From an uncultured Bacteroidales bacterium (GTDB taxonomy: Bacteria; Bacteroidota; Bacteroidia; Bacteroidales; CAIXZF01), in contig CAIXZF010000057.1 of NCBI GenBank assembly GCA_903923925.1, positions 1-48,137 on the forward strand: a stretch of DNA of 48,137 nt, in the 5' to 3' direction. This document shows, one piece after another, positions 34,498 to 44,201 of this stretch (position 1 is its first letter; each line of letters begins with the position of its first letter). The position numbers and the translations under genes are program-made. The notes under the pieces were generated by a model that saw only the letters and a list, made by a program, of their open reading frames with translations, was not told where the DNA came from and made no database searches.

Positions 34498-35670
34498 ATG
34501 AAAAATAAAGAAGATTCGGTATTTTTTGATAAACTGAATTACATTCTTGATAATAAAGAATTGATAAAAATGATTATCAATGGGAAAAGAAACAAATCAT
34601 CGGACTTGAAAAGTATAATTATAACAATTGTTGAGCTAAAAAAAGGAAGGAAGTTAAATTTTGTCTATCGACATGAAACAAAAGACATTACGAAAAATTA
34701 TGAATTTGAGGAAGGTGTAAATTTGATCAAAGAAGCTATTGAAGTTGATTTCTATAATGCCGAAGTATATTCAAACACCGAAAATTTTAGCTTAACTTCT
34801 AATCAAAATGGCAAAGTTCAATTTAAAACCTCAGTACCCACTTTGCAGCCACTAACCGCTTTTAATCATGACAGAACCAAGGAGCGCTTTATTCATACCA
34901 CAAATAACGTTTACCTGAGAGAATTAGGCATTGTTAATGCGAATTGGGAAGTCCGCCGTGAAATGAATGATAAATACAGGCAAATTAACAGGTATATTGA
35001 ACTTTTAGAGCCTTATCTGTCCGAACTTTCTATCACCAATAATTATGAAGTTGTTGATATGGGCGCAGGAAAAGGATACTTAACGTTTGCCTTATATGAC
35101 TTTCTATCAAATACGAAAAAGAAAAAAATCAATATAACAGGTGTCGAATATAGAAATGATTTGGTAGACACTTGTAATTCAATTGCAAAAAAAGCAGATT
35201 TTCAAACTTTAAAATTTGTTCAGGGAACGATTGAAAAAACAGAGCTGCCAAAAATTGACATTTTAATTGCTTTACATGCCTGCGACACCGCCACTGACGA
35301 GGCAATTTACAGAGGAATTAATTCAAATGCCTCATTAATTGTTTGTGCCCCGTGTTGTCATAAGCAGATCAGAAAAGAGTTCAATGTTACGAACGAACTT
35401 AGCAAGGTTGTAAAGTATGGCATTCTTAAGGAACGTCAGGCCGAAATAATAACCGATAGTTTAAGAGCAATGATAATGGAGGCATACGGCTACAAAACGA
35501 ATGTGTTTGAGTTCATTTCAACCGAACATACGCCAAAAAATTTAATGATAGTTGGAAGAAAATTTGTTGAAGTTAATCCGGAAAAACAAAGGATAATTCA
35601 AAATATTGATGCAATTAAAAATATCTTTGGAATTAAAAATCACTATTTGGAAATTCTGCTAAACATCTGA
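34498..35670 (+). CDS. Class I SAM-dependent methyltransferase (Methyltransf_32-like)
   Basis: The 390-residue protein has an N-terminal domain of about 140 residues with unknown fold, then a Rossmann methyltransferase with EVVDMGAGKGYLTFALYDFL (SAM motif I, near residue 184). The downstream blocks LIALHACDTATDEAIYRGI and LIVCAPCCHKQIRKEF are typical of the family, whose better known relatives include GSTCD-like proteins. A methyl acceptor cannot be predicted. It is the first gene right of the decayed accessory zone and may mark the return to the backbone. Confidence 0.8.
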   Translation: MKNKEDSVFFDKLNYILDNKELIKMIINGKRNKSSDLKSIIITIVELKKGRKLNFVYRHETKDITKNYEFEEGVNLIKEAIEVDFYNAEVYSNTENFSLTSNQNGKVQFKTSVPTLQPLTAFNHDRTKERFIHTTNNVYLRELGIVNANWEVRREMNDKYRQINRYIELLEPYLSELSITNNYEVVDMGAGKGYLTFALYDFLSNTKKKKINITGVEYRNDLVDTCNSIAKKADFQTLKFVQGTIEKTELPKIDILIALHACDTATDEAIYRGINSNASLIVCAPCCHKQIRKEFNVTNELSKVVKYGILKERQAEIITDSLRAMIMEAYGYKTNVFEFISTEHTPKNLMIVGRKFVEVNPEKQRIIQNIDAIKNIFGIKNHYLEILLNI

Positions 35671-35707
35671 AAATCTAAAGAATACTGATGCAATAAACTG
35701 CCATAAT

Positions 35708-38134
35708 ATGTTGAATAAATCCAGTCATCCGAATTTTTTGAATCACTTTCCATATATTTATCTGGGTAAGAATCTATTCACACCCCGGATTGCTGTTGTG
35801 CTTCATCTGTATTATGAAGAACTCTCACATGAATTTCTAACTTACCTCCGTAACATTCCGGAAGTATTCGACCTATACATTACTACGCCTGAAGGTAAAG
35901 GGCACATAATACATGCAGAATTCGAAGGATTCACAAATAAACTCCGGTTTCTCAATGTTAAGGAAGTCCCAAATCGCGGCCGTGATATCGCCCCATTTCT
36001 CATTTTGCACAGAAAAAACTTAAAGAAATACCGATTCGTTCTTAAAATACACAGTAAAATGAGCTTGCATGTTTCTAACCTCTCAGAATGGCGTAAGTAC
36101 CTGCTCGACAAATTACTGGGAAGTGAAACAACTGTTGGTTCCATCCTTCTGAGCTTAGAGCAAAATCTGAAACTCGGCTTGGTTTTTCCTGAAAATTACT
36201 TTGTTGCTCAAGGATTTATTGATATAAGTCCATGGGGCGATAATTTCTCTATTTGTGCTATGATTGCCAAGAAAGCCGGTTTCGAAATTACTGAAAATAA
36301 AAAATTTGAATTTCCAAGTGGTTCAATGTTCTGGTTCCGGCCCTTGGCGCTGAAATCATTTTTCGATCTGGATTTTAGTTGGGATGATTTTGATGAAAAG
36401 GACAAGGTTGATGGCACCCTGGCACATGCCTTTGAACGCTTATTCCTCTTCTTCGCTGATAATCAGGGTTATACTACAGAAAAAGTCCCACTAATAATCC
36501 CTCAGCACCCGGGTATTAAACTTCCCGCCAAATATTCAGCAAGCTTTTTATCCTCTAATTGGTGTATTATCTCAAAATTTGTTATCCGCCTGATGAAATC
36601 CGTTTACAATGTTACTTTAAACCTTTCATTCGCATTATGGCGGTATACGATGAACAACATTTCGGCAATAACAATAATTAAAGTTCCCCCGAGCCCTGAG
36701 TTTTCTCCTCCAAAACCTGAGCCTTTTCTTTATCATCTTGATGAATTCGAGGATACTGGCTTTATTTGTTCAATCCAGGGTTGGGCTTTTCATGAGACTT
36801 CTGAAATAACATCAGCTAAATTGATTGTGGAACATGAGAAGTCAAAATTTGAATACCCTGTGATTACAGGTATTGCCCGGCATGATGTATATTCAATTTT
36901 CCCATTCAAAAATGCAATAAATTCGGGTTTAAGCTGCAATTTTTATCCTGAATTCCAGGGAGAATTCTCCGTCTTTATCAAGGTAAACTATGATGATGGT
37001 GAAAGCGAGACCCGTGAAATCACCGATACTAAACTCCATTTCTCGGGGCTCGATCAGATAAACCGGGAAATTACTTTTAATAGAAGTCAACACATAAACA
37101 AACCTGGAACCTCTCCCCAAAAGATAAACGTATATACGAGTTCCTGCGGTAATTATTTCTTTACAGAAATTGCAGAGCTATTGCTGCAAGGTATCCGAAG
37201 TGCTGGCTATATTGCGAATCACTTCGATGAGAAAAACGACTTTTCAGAAGACGCCGACTGGCACATTATAATTGCACCACATGAATTCTTCCTGCTCAGG
37301 AAAGAAAATATACAAACCGTATCAGAAATTCCTAAAAATTTAATCCTTTTTAATACCGAACAACCAAGTTCTCCCTGGTTTAAGATTACGTCGAAATACT
37401 TGAAATATGCTTATGAAATCTGGGATATGGAGTATTCTTCAGCTTCAAAACTCAAAGAAAAACTCCAGTATGCCTTTTATTTTCCAATTGGCTTTCACCC
37501 TTACTTTAAGCCGTACAACGAAGCTGTTATCTTAAAAAATCATGCTGGGACAATAATCCTCCCTGATAGTGTAAAACACAGAAACTACAAGAATTCCAGA
37601 TTCAAAGAAAGGCCTATCGACATCTTTTTTATTGGTTTTGCAAGTATGAGGCGACAAGCATTCTTTGCCCGTTATGCTGCTGTTTTTGCAAAATACTATT
37701 GCTATTTTCACTTTAGTAACGAAAAAACACCAGTGATTCCTGGCGAAAACACTTTCATGGATACTGAAACAGTAACGGGGCTGCTTCAAAGATCCAGAAT
37801 TGTACTTAATGTCCATTCTGGCTCCGACAATTATTTTGAGTGGCACCGCATCGTATTGCAGGGAATCTGGCAAAAATCACTTGTAATAAGCGAATACTGC
37901 GGGATTGCACCTCCATTTACTGCCGGTATCGATTATATTCAGGCTGATTCAGACACTTTAGCTGAAAAATGTGAATACTACCTGACCTCAGAGGCCGGCC
38001 AGGAAGAAGCACAACAAATCATTGATAATGCGTCCTTTACACTACATAAAAAATGCCAGATTAGCGAAACTGTGAAATCACTGCTTGAAAACCTTGATCA
38101 TTCCTTAAATAAACAACAAAACAATTGTGAATGA
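35708..38134 (+). CDS. RgpF-domain/glycosyltransferase fusion protein
   Basis: The 808-residue protein has three parts. Residues about 20-270 match the rhamnan-synthesis F (RgpF) domain: RIAVVLHLYYEE, NRGRDIAPFLI, LKIHSKMSLH, FPSGSMFWFRP. Residues about 330-450 look like a small beta domain. Residues about 475-795 look like a GT-B-type glycosyltransferase with a CgeB-like end (LFNTEQPSSPWF, FPIGFHPYF, FIGFASMRRQAFF, VLNVHSGSDNYFEWHRI). The protein likely builds a surface polysaccharide in the cytoplasm. Its stop overlaps the start of the GT2 gene by 4 bases, so the two are translated together. Confidence 0.8.
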   Translation: MLNKSSHPNFLNHFPYIYLGKNLFTPRIAVVLHLYYEELSHEFLTYLRNIPEVFDLYITTPEGKGHIIHAEFEGFTNKLRFLNVKEVPNRGRDIAPFLILHRKNLKKYRFVLKIHSKMSLHVSNLSEWRKYLLDKLLGSETTVGSILLSLEQNLKLGLVFPENYFVAQGFIDISPWGDNFSICAMIAKKAGFEITENKKFEFPSGSMFWFRPLALKSFFDLDFSWDDFDEKDKVDGTLAHAFERLFLFFADNQGYTTEKVPLIIPQHPGIKLPAKYSASFLSSNWCIISKFVIRLMKSVYNVTLNLSFALWRYTMNNISAITIIKVPPSPEFSPPKPEPFLYHLDEFEDTGFICSIQGWAFHETSEITSAKLIVEHEKSKFEYPVITGIARHDVYSIFPFKNAINSGLSCNFYPEFQGEFSVFIKVNYDDGESETREITDTKLHFSGLDQINREITFNRSQHINKPGTSPQKINVYTSSCGNYFFTEIAELLLQGIRSAGYIANHFDEKNDFSEDADWHIIIAPHEFFLLRKENIQTVSEIPKNLILFNTEQPSSPWFKITSKYLKYAYEIWDMEYSSASKLKEKLQYAFYFPIGFHPYFKPYNEAVILKNHAGTIILPDSVKHRNYKNSRFKERPIDIFFIGFASMRRQAFFARYAAVFAKYYCYFHFSNEKTPVIPGENTFMDTETVTGLLQRSRIVLNVHSGSDNYFEWHRIVLQGIWQKSLVISEYCGIAPPFTAGIDYIQADSDTLAEKCEYYLTSEAGQEEAQQIIDNASFTLHKKCQISETVKSLLENLDHSLNKQQNNCE

Positions 38135-38910
38135 ATGATATCAACACATCCCTGGCTATTGAAGCATCTGAATATGAACAAATTTTTATTCAGAAAACAA
38201 CTCCCGAATCTGCTGTAATTGCTGTAATTATGCCACTCTATAATTATGGCAATTTCGCAATAAATGCATTAGAATCGCTTAAAGATCAGACAATTAATAA
38301 TTTTGACCTTGTCGTAGTCGATGATTGCTCAACCGATAACTCCTGCGAAGTGGTTAAAGAATGGCTAATGCGAAATGCTACCCATTTTAACCATACGATA
38401 CTTGTAAAACACACAAGAAACCAAGGGCTAAGCGGAACCCGGAATACTGCACTAACTCTTACGCAATCATTGTATATTTTCCCATTAGACCCTGACAATG
38501 AACTGTTTTCAAGGTGCCTCGGGGCACTCCATGAGGCTTTGGTAAATAGTGGGGCAGGTTTTGTGTTTTGTTACCTCGAACATTTTGGTGAAGACACGGC
38601 AATCGGCGGCCTTGATCCATGGAATCCCAAAAGACTTCAAGAAGGAAATACTATCGACGCGATGGTGTTGCACCGGAGAAAAATTCTGGAAGAAATCCGG
38701 GGTTACTCTGTTGATATGATCTATGGATGGGAAGATTATGACCTCTGGTTTAAAATTGCCAGGACCGGGAATTGGGGCATCCGTCTCCCCGAAATCCTAG
38801 CCAGATACAGGGTTCATAAGAATTCGATGCTTAAACAGCATACCAACCCCAACATTGATAAAGTCTGGAAAAATCTGCATCAAAAGTACCCTGAATTCTT
38901 TCAATCCTGA
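38131..38910 (+). CDS. Glycosyltransferase family 2 protein
   Basis: The 259-residue protein has the GT-A signature VIAVIMPLYNYGNFAINALE (near residue 30), VVVDDCSTDNS, the acidic PLDPDNE near 112 (metal/nucleotide-sugar site) and YGWEDYDLWFKIA near 195, the acceptor-side ED motif. No membrane helices. It transfers a sugar from a nucleotide donor in a surface-glycan pathway. It is coupled by an ATGA overlap to the RgpF/GT fusion. Confidence 0.9.
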   Translation: MNDINTSLAIEASEYEQIFIQKTTPESAVIAVIMPLYNYGNFAINALESLKDQTINNFDLVVVDDCSTDNSCEVVKEWLMRNATHFNHTILVKHTRNQGLSGTRNTALTLTQSLYIFPLDPDNELFSRCLGALHEALVNSGAGFVFCYLEHFGEDTAIGGLDPWNPKRLQEGNTIDAMVLHRRKILEEIRGYSVDMIYGWEDYDLWFKIARTGNWGIRLPEILARYRVHKNSMLKQHTNPNIDKVWKNLHQKYPEFFQS

Positions 38911-38932
38911 AATTTGTAACAGACTTATATTT

Positions 38933-40858
38933 ATGGATTTAATTACAGTAAGAACAACATTGAAGAAACTATTTTCAGTCAACAATCTGGTCCTTTTTTT
39001 AAGCATTATTGCCCTTTTACCAAAAACTACCTTTTTACTTCCCGGAAACGGTGTTGACCCATCTTTCTTCATTGGTTTAGACCTCATTGTGAAACAAAAG
39101 CTGGTCTTCGGTAAGGATATTATTCTTACATATGGACCATTAGGGTTTCTGTGGACTTTCTCAACGACTACGTTAAATACCTTGCTGATAATTCTTTACA
39201 ATTTGTTTATTGTTTTTTGCAAAATATTCATTGTCAAATACTTCGTTGACCAACTTCAATCAAATATTTCTAAAGTAGTTCTTTTTATTGTCATAGTTTT
39301 TGCAACTACAATAATATTTCAGGAAAATGCAATCTTACTCATGGTGTTTTTCCTTTTCTTTATCTTTTATTCCAATCGTACTAAAAGCAGGTGGCCTGTT
39401 TATATCGCAGGGTTTATTGCAATAATATCCTTCTATATCAAAATGAATACAGGATTACTGCTGTCAGGCCTCCTCGTTATTTATATACTTTTTCAACTGT
39501 ATACAAAGGCTGAAACATTGAAATTTACCGTCATATTTTCAATCCTCTATTTGTCGCTGTTCATTGTTCTGGCCAGATTCCTGCATGTTTCAATTCTGCT
39601 GTATATCTTATACAGCCTCGAAATAATTGATAAATACAATGATGCAGTAAATATTCCTGCTCCTGTTAATATTCTGATTTATGCAGCAATAATTCTTTCA
39701 ATTTACCTTCTAATCCTAATATTTAATTTTAGGCTGATCATTTTTAGTAAGACCCGGTTGCTCATTTATGGTTTTGTTTCGATATCCTTATTCGTCCTAT
39801 TTAAATATGGCTTTGTGAGGGCTGATATGCATATGCTTACATTTTTCTTTAATTTGGTTTCACTTTACGCACTTCTTTATTTTTTTGAAACTGAGAAGAG
39901 ATTTAAAACAACCCTATTGTTTGGCTTAATAACCACAGGTTTTCTTAGTATCCTGGCAGTTCAGATCATGATACCTGGTTACGACCCGGTTAACATGGCT
40001 ATTGGGAAAATTTCCAAATTACCTTACAGCGACCTCCTATTGAATGAATATCCTTTAAAATACAAACAAGCAATTTTAATCGAAAAATACAGAGCTAAAT
40101 TTCCCGATAAAATACTTCAAAAATTAGAAGGAAAAAAAGTAGATATCATGCCATGGGATATTTCTTATTTAATGTTTAATGGATTAAACTATACCCCCCG
40201 GCCGGTTATTGAATCATATTGTGTGTTTTCGAATAAGCTTGATCAATTAAATGCTAATATGATTGGATCCAATAAAGCACCCGATTACCTGATTTATGCC
40301 AACGGGTCAATTGATAACAGGGTGCCTTTCTGGGATGAATCCCTTACAAAACTCCGCATGCTCACCCATTATGTGGTTGAAGATAAATTCCGGGTTACAA
40401 ACCCACAGCCGGACCTATGGTTAAATTCAGACTTTATCCTCATGCGGAAAAAAAGTAAAGCTAATCGGCTAATTGAAGTCGGATCCCATCAATACACTTA
40501 TACAGTCGGAGACACTTTCCTGATTCCTAAAACTCAAAACCTACTTTATTTATATGCAGATTTTAATTATTCGGCTTTTGGAAAGCTCAAACGCTTCCTT
40601 TATCAACCAAACAGGATGACAGTAACGCTTATGTGTGATGATACAAACCATACTTCGACAAATTATCTTGCGATTGTTCCTATCATGAAAGGTGGCGTTC
40701 TGATAAACAAAAAAGTAATTACTACAGAGGATGCCCGTTTGTTTTTCTCGACTCAGGGCCGCGAAAATACAGATATAAAAGCAGCCTGTTTCTCTCCCAA
40801 ATCCATTGGTTTTTTGGACAAGGTAACCTTTACGCTCAAAGAATATATGGTTGACTGA
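38933..40858 (+). CDS. Polytopic membrane protein of unknown function, GT-C-like layout
   Basis: From ATG 38933 the protein has 641 residues; the open frame begins earlier, inside the GT2 gene, but this start gives a normal N-terminus. About ten membrane helices fill residues 15-350, with the extracytoplasmic motif ILTYGPLGFLWTF near residue 60. A soluble C-terminal domain of about 270 residues follows. The layout resembles lipid-linked-sugar-dependent (GT-C) transferases, but no diagnostic motif was found. Position after two glycosyltransferases argues for glycan assembly. Confidence 0.6.
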   Translation: MDLITVRTTLKKLFSVNNLVLFLSIIALLPKTTFLLPGNGVDPSFFIGLDLIVKQKLVFGKDIILTYGPLGFLWTFSTTTLNTLLIILYNLFIVFCKIFIVKYFVDQLQSNISKVVLFIVIVFATTIIFQENAILLMVFFLFFIFYSNRTKSRWPVYIAGFIAIISFYIKMNTGLLLSGLLVIYILFQLYTKAETLKFTVIFSILYLSLFIVLARFLHVSILLYILYSLEIIDKYNDAVNIPAPVNILIYAAIILSIYLLILIFNFRLIIFSKTRLLIYGFVSISLFVLFKYGFVRADMHMLTFFFNLVSLYALLYFFETEKRFKTTLLFGLITTGFLSILAVQIMIPGYDPVNMAIGKISKLPYSDLLLNEYPLKYKQAILIEKYRAKFPDKILQKLEGKKVDIMPWDISYLMFNGLNYTPRPVIESYCVFSNKLDQLNANMIGSNKAPDYLIYANGSIDNRVPFWDESLTKLRMLTHYVVEDKFRVTNPQPDLWLNSDFILMRKKSKANRLIEVGSHQYTYTVGDTFLIPKTQNLLYLYADFNYSAFGKLKRFLYQPNRMTVTLMCDDTNHTSTNYLAIVPIMKGGVLINKKVITTEDARLFFSTQGRENTDIKAACFSPKSIGFLDKVTFTLKEYMVD

Positions 40859-40899
40859 GCTTTTATGAATTTTGATAAAATAACTGATATTCAGATTAT

Positions 40900-43809
40900 T
40901 TACTTTAGATGCAAAGGCTTTTCCATAATCTTATAACCCATATTACCGGAATCACTTTTTAAAAACAATCCTATTGAATATGGTGCGTTAGAAACAGGCA
41001 AAACTCCTTTGAAGAGTGTTAGCTCAAACCCACAGCTATCCAAATTTCTGTTGAACTCCTTTTTGTAGAATGCTGTTACATCAGCTCGCTTAATGCTTTT
41101 GGCAAGAAATAGAAAACGGTGCTTTCCTGAAGTTAAACTAAGGTGAATTTTTGTTGACCCGATACATGGTTCCATTAGAAAAGCCCAACCATAAAATATT
41201 ATAACATTCTCTTTCTCTGTGATTTTGTCCATAGTAAATATCACATTGGATGTCTCCTTAATTGGAATCAAGGTGTTGGATAGGGAATTAGCCGGCTTGA
41301 TAAAACTCATTGAAAAAGGAGCATAATATTTATCCTCAATTGATTTTTTAATCAAAGCTGAAGCTATTTTTTGATCGATGAAATTAAGTGTTGTGACTTC
41401 TGAGGAGCGAAAAAATGACATTAGGCCGTCTTCCAAACCAGCTTTCATTATTTGCATTTGCCTAATGTTACTTTCCATCTGGATCACATAAAAAATACCA
41501 CTGGCCAAAAGAAGAATCCCGGTATACCTTGTGATTTTTTGCTTGTAAATATCCAAAGTGACTGCATAAAGTACAGCAAGGAATAAAACCGGCATTAAAA
41601 TATACCTTGGCTCGGCTGATTGGATGATTCCGAATCCGGACCGCATCATTGCTGCCGATCCTGCAGAAATAAGGATAACTGTCATGAAAGCCAGCCCTAA
41701 CGGTTTCATCCTGAAGTAATCCCAATTAAAGAACATCAATACCAGCAGGTATATCATTTCAGCTACACCTATTCCTATGAACACCGGGAGTTTAAAAGGA
41801 AACAAACTCATAGAAACTGCACCAAAAAAAGAAAAGAAGTACTTAGCTCCAATAAAAGGATGATGCAAAAACGACAGGAGTGAACCTGTAGAAGCTGGCT
41901 TATGATAACCCACGAAATAAAGCAGGATGCTGAATATCATTATCAGAGTCCAGCTATACAGGTAGCTTTTTCTTTCTTTCCGGTTGAATGCTAAAATAAT
42001 GAAGCCTGCGATAAAGGTAAACATACCCGTCCCAAATGAAAAAGTTGCCACAACGGCAAGAATGGCAGAGCCAATAAAACTTTTAGTGCCTGTTTTTGAC
42101 AATAAATACAAGGAGGCAAAAATCAGAAAAAATTGCAGCAAAGTACCAATCGATACAATGGCCCAATTTGCAATGTGCAAAAATGGAATACAAACGAGTA
42201 AAACAACCGTAAGAAAAAGAAGCAGGGAAGATTTTAAGTCGGTAAATAATCGTGACAATAAATAAAGTAAACCTACCATGCCAAGGTTGCCGATTATGAT
42301 GATATGTCTGAAATCCAGTACTCCTGTAAGTTTGTAATCAAGAAAAGTCAAAACGTTGTACGAAAAAACTCTGTGTTCATTGGCTTGCAGGAATAATGCT
42401 GCTAACTTTTGTAAAAAGCTATGATCTGCATTTATATAATTCATAAGAAAGAAGCTGCCATAATCATCGTTAAATGGGATATTAGGAGAAAATAGAAGCA
42501 CAACGATAAAGTAAACAAGGATCACAATCACAATTAGTACAATACTTATCCTTCTTGTTTCATCGCGTTGGTTAACAGATGTCCAGAATTTTAAGGATCC
42601 ACCTGAAATGATCGCTCTTAAACCTGAATAGTTCCTCTGAAATCCGGAAAGTAGGTTAACAGGCATCTTATGCCGGAAATTAAGACTTCCTTTCTTATCC
42701 CTGAGATCCATCATCGGTTTCTCGAAGAACATGTACAGCAGGTAAGATAATCCTAGGGTAAATGCCAGGTAGACTACAAACCGCATAAACTCAAATCCTA
42801 TACCTGTGAATTGCGATAATTTGAAATAATTAAGAAATATCGGAACCAGGTGATCCCGCACCGGACCATGGTTCATTACATAAATTGAATACGAAATCAC
42901 ACTAAAATGAATAAAAAATGTATGCCACCATTTCTTCACCTTTGGATTGTATTCTGAAAGAAATGGCAGGCACATCAAAGTAGCGATTGCGTCGAAATTA
43001 GAGCAGAAAACGGAATACCAAATTAATGGAAAATGTAGTAATACAGACAATATTTTGACCAGCAATACACTTGATATTGCCGTAATAAGCAGTGTTTTCC
43101 GGTACCTGATCCAAGCATTGTAGTAATAGAACTGAAGAAAGGCTCCAACAATACCATACATAATGCTGTCGAGACGCAATACTACTATTTCTCTTATCTT
43201 AAATTCGATTTCATTAAAATGGCGGATATGTTGGGCATAATTCAACCGCAAAAAAAAAGGAACAATAATGAAGATGGAAATCACAATCAGAAATGAGATT
43301 TTCTTGCGCTTGATGTTAAAGGCAAAAACAATAAAAAAAAGAATTGGTATAAGCAGATAAAACCATTCCTCCACCGCCAAACTCCACGATTCTGGAAAGA
43401 AAGCAGGAATTGGGCTATAAAAATTCTGCAGGAAGATATAATATTTGGGTAAGAAATTATTCGGTTGTGAAGGATAAAATAAAATCAAATCAAGAGAAAG
43501 CAATAAAAGAACAAAGTAATAATTTGGCAAAGTCCTGTACCATCTGCGCTTCCAGAATTGGAAAATGTCTGAAGGTGTATTAAACCTTCCTTTCTCAATT
43601 AATTTAAAAATCAATCCTCCGATTAAAAAACCACTGAGCACAAAGAAGCTTGTAACAACATCGATAACAATCGGGAAGTAGAATATTTTGGGAGGAACAT
43701 AGTCCAATACGAATAAATAGCTGTGTACATAAACCACTATAAGGATACCGTAAGCCCGCAAGATATCTAACCCAAGTATTCTGTCCTTCGAATATTTAAA
43801 TTTAAACAT
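40900..43809 (-). CDS. Acyltransferase-3 (OafA/YrhL-like) fused to a second polytopic membrane domain
   Basis: From ATG 43809 (MFKFKYSKDRILGLDILRAY) the protein has 969 residues; upstream codons lack family character. Residues 1-380 are an acyltransferase-3 domain: GLDILRAYGI, catalytic His in VYVHSYLF, FFVLSGFLIGGLIFK, FWKRRWYRTLPNYY, ESWSLAVEEWFYLL. Such proteins O-acylate surface sugars. Residues about 420-780 add a second membrane domain of ten or so helices starting near FIVVLLFSPNIPFNDDY, followed by a soluble end. That second part resembles GT-C-like membrane domains and is not a usual partner. It converges on the preceding gene with a 41-base gap. Confidence 0.75.
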   Translation of the reverse strand: MFKFKYSKDRILGLDILRAYGILIVVYVHSYLFVLDYVPPKIFYFPIVIDVVTSFFVLSGFLIGGLIFKLIEKGRFNTPSDIFQFWKRRWYRTLPNYYFVLLLLSLDLILFYPSQPNNFLPKYYIFLQNFYSPIPAFFPESWSLAVEEWFYLLIPILFFIVFAFNIKRKKISFLIVISIFIIVPFFLRLNYAQHIRHFNEIEFKIREIVVLRLDSIMYGIVGAFLQFYYYNAWIRYRKTLLITAISSVLLVKILSVLLHFPLIWYSVFCSNFDAIATLMCLPFLSEYNPKVKKWWHTFFIHFSVISYSIYVMNHGPVRDHLVPIFLNYFKLSQFTGIGFEFMRFVVYLAFTLGLSYLLYMFFEKPMMDLRDKKGSLNFRHKMPVNLLSGFQRNYSGLRAIISGGSLKFWTSVNQRDETRRISIVLIVIVILVYFIVVLLFSPNIPFNDDYGSFFLMNYINADHSFLQKLAALFLQANEHRVFSYNVLTFLDYKLTGVLDFRHIIIIGNLGMVGLLYLLSRLFTDLKSSLLLFLTVVLLVCIPFLHIANWAIVSIGTLLQFFLIFASLYLLSKTGTKSFIGSAILAVVATFSFGTGMFTFIAGFIILAFNRKERKSYLYSWTLIMIFSILLYFVGYHKPASTGSLLSFLHHPFIGAKYFFSFFGAVSMSLFPFKLPVFIGIGVAEMIYLLVLMFFNWDYFRMKPLGLAFMTVILISAGSAAMMRSGFGIIQSAEPRYILMPVLFLAVLYAVTLDIYKQKITRYTGILLLASGIFYVIQMESNIRQMQIMKAGLEDGLMSFFRSSEVTTLNFIDQKIASALIKKSIEDKYYAPFSMSFIKPANSLSNTLIPIKETSNVIFTMDKITEKENVIIFYGWAFLMEPCIGSTKIHLSLTSGKHRFLFLAKSIKRADVTAFYKKEFNRNLDSCGFELTLFKGVLPVSNAPYSIGLFLKSDSGNMGYKIMEKPLHLK

Positions 43810-44201
43810 TAATGAACTTCTATGTTGGTAGTAAATGTCATTTTTAACTTCTTGTATTAGTGCGTTAAAAATACAAACAATTAACATGTAATGGAGGTCA
43901 TTGCAGATAATAAACAAGGGATATTGTTAGCTCTTGCCACAGGAACACAAAAACGATAGTGTTTATAACACTGTTTTTAGTCAGACTTTTGGGTACTCGG
44001 TTCGGTGCGTGATTCAATAAATAACCTATAAAGGGTTTAATTTTATTGAAGATAATTCAATATTTCTTATTAGATTTGACATTGTTAAGATCATTATTAT
44101 ATAAAATCGAATTTAGACTTTTGTTATATTTATGTTTTTTGTAATTGATGAGGGATTATTTTGAGTTGAAGAAATCAGAATAAATAAAAATATTGAATGC
44201 T
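43810..44201. other. Intergenic region with possible promoter for the giant surface protein
   Basis: 392 bases separate two divergent genes. A short hairpin, AGTGTT/AACACT (43958-43972), is followed by a T-run. TAGATTTG at 44071-44078 matches the TAnnTTTG box for the rightward gene but lies about 120 bases from its ATG. No gene or repeat is recognised. Confidence 0.4.

Noticed and set aside
43958-43980. Small hairpin with T-run taken as a terminator
   Set aside because: The stem is only 6 bp and no gene reads into it from the left; the flanking genes diverge.
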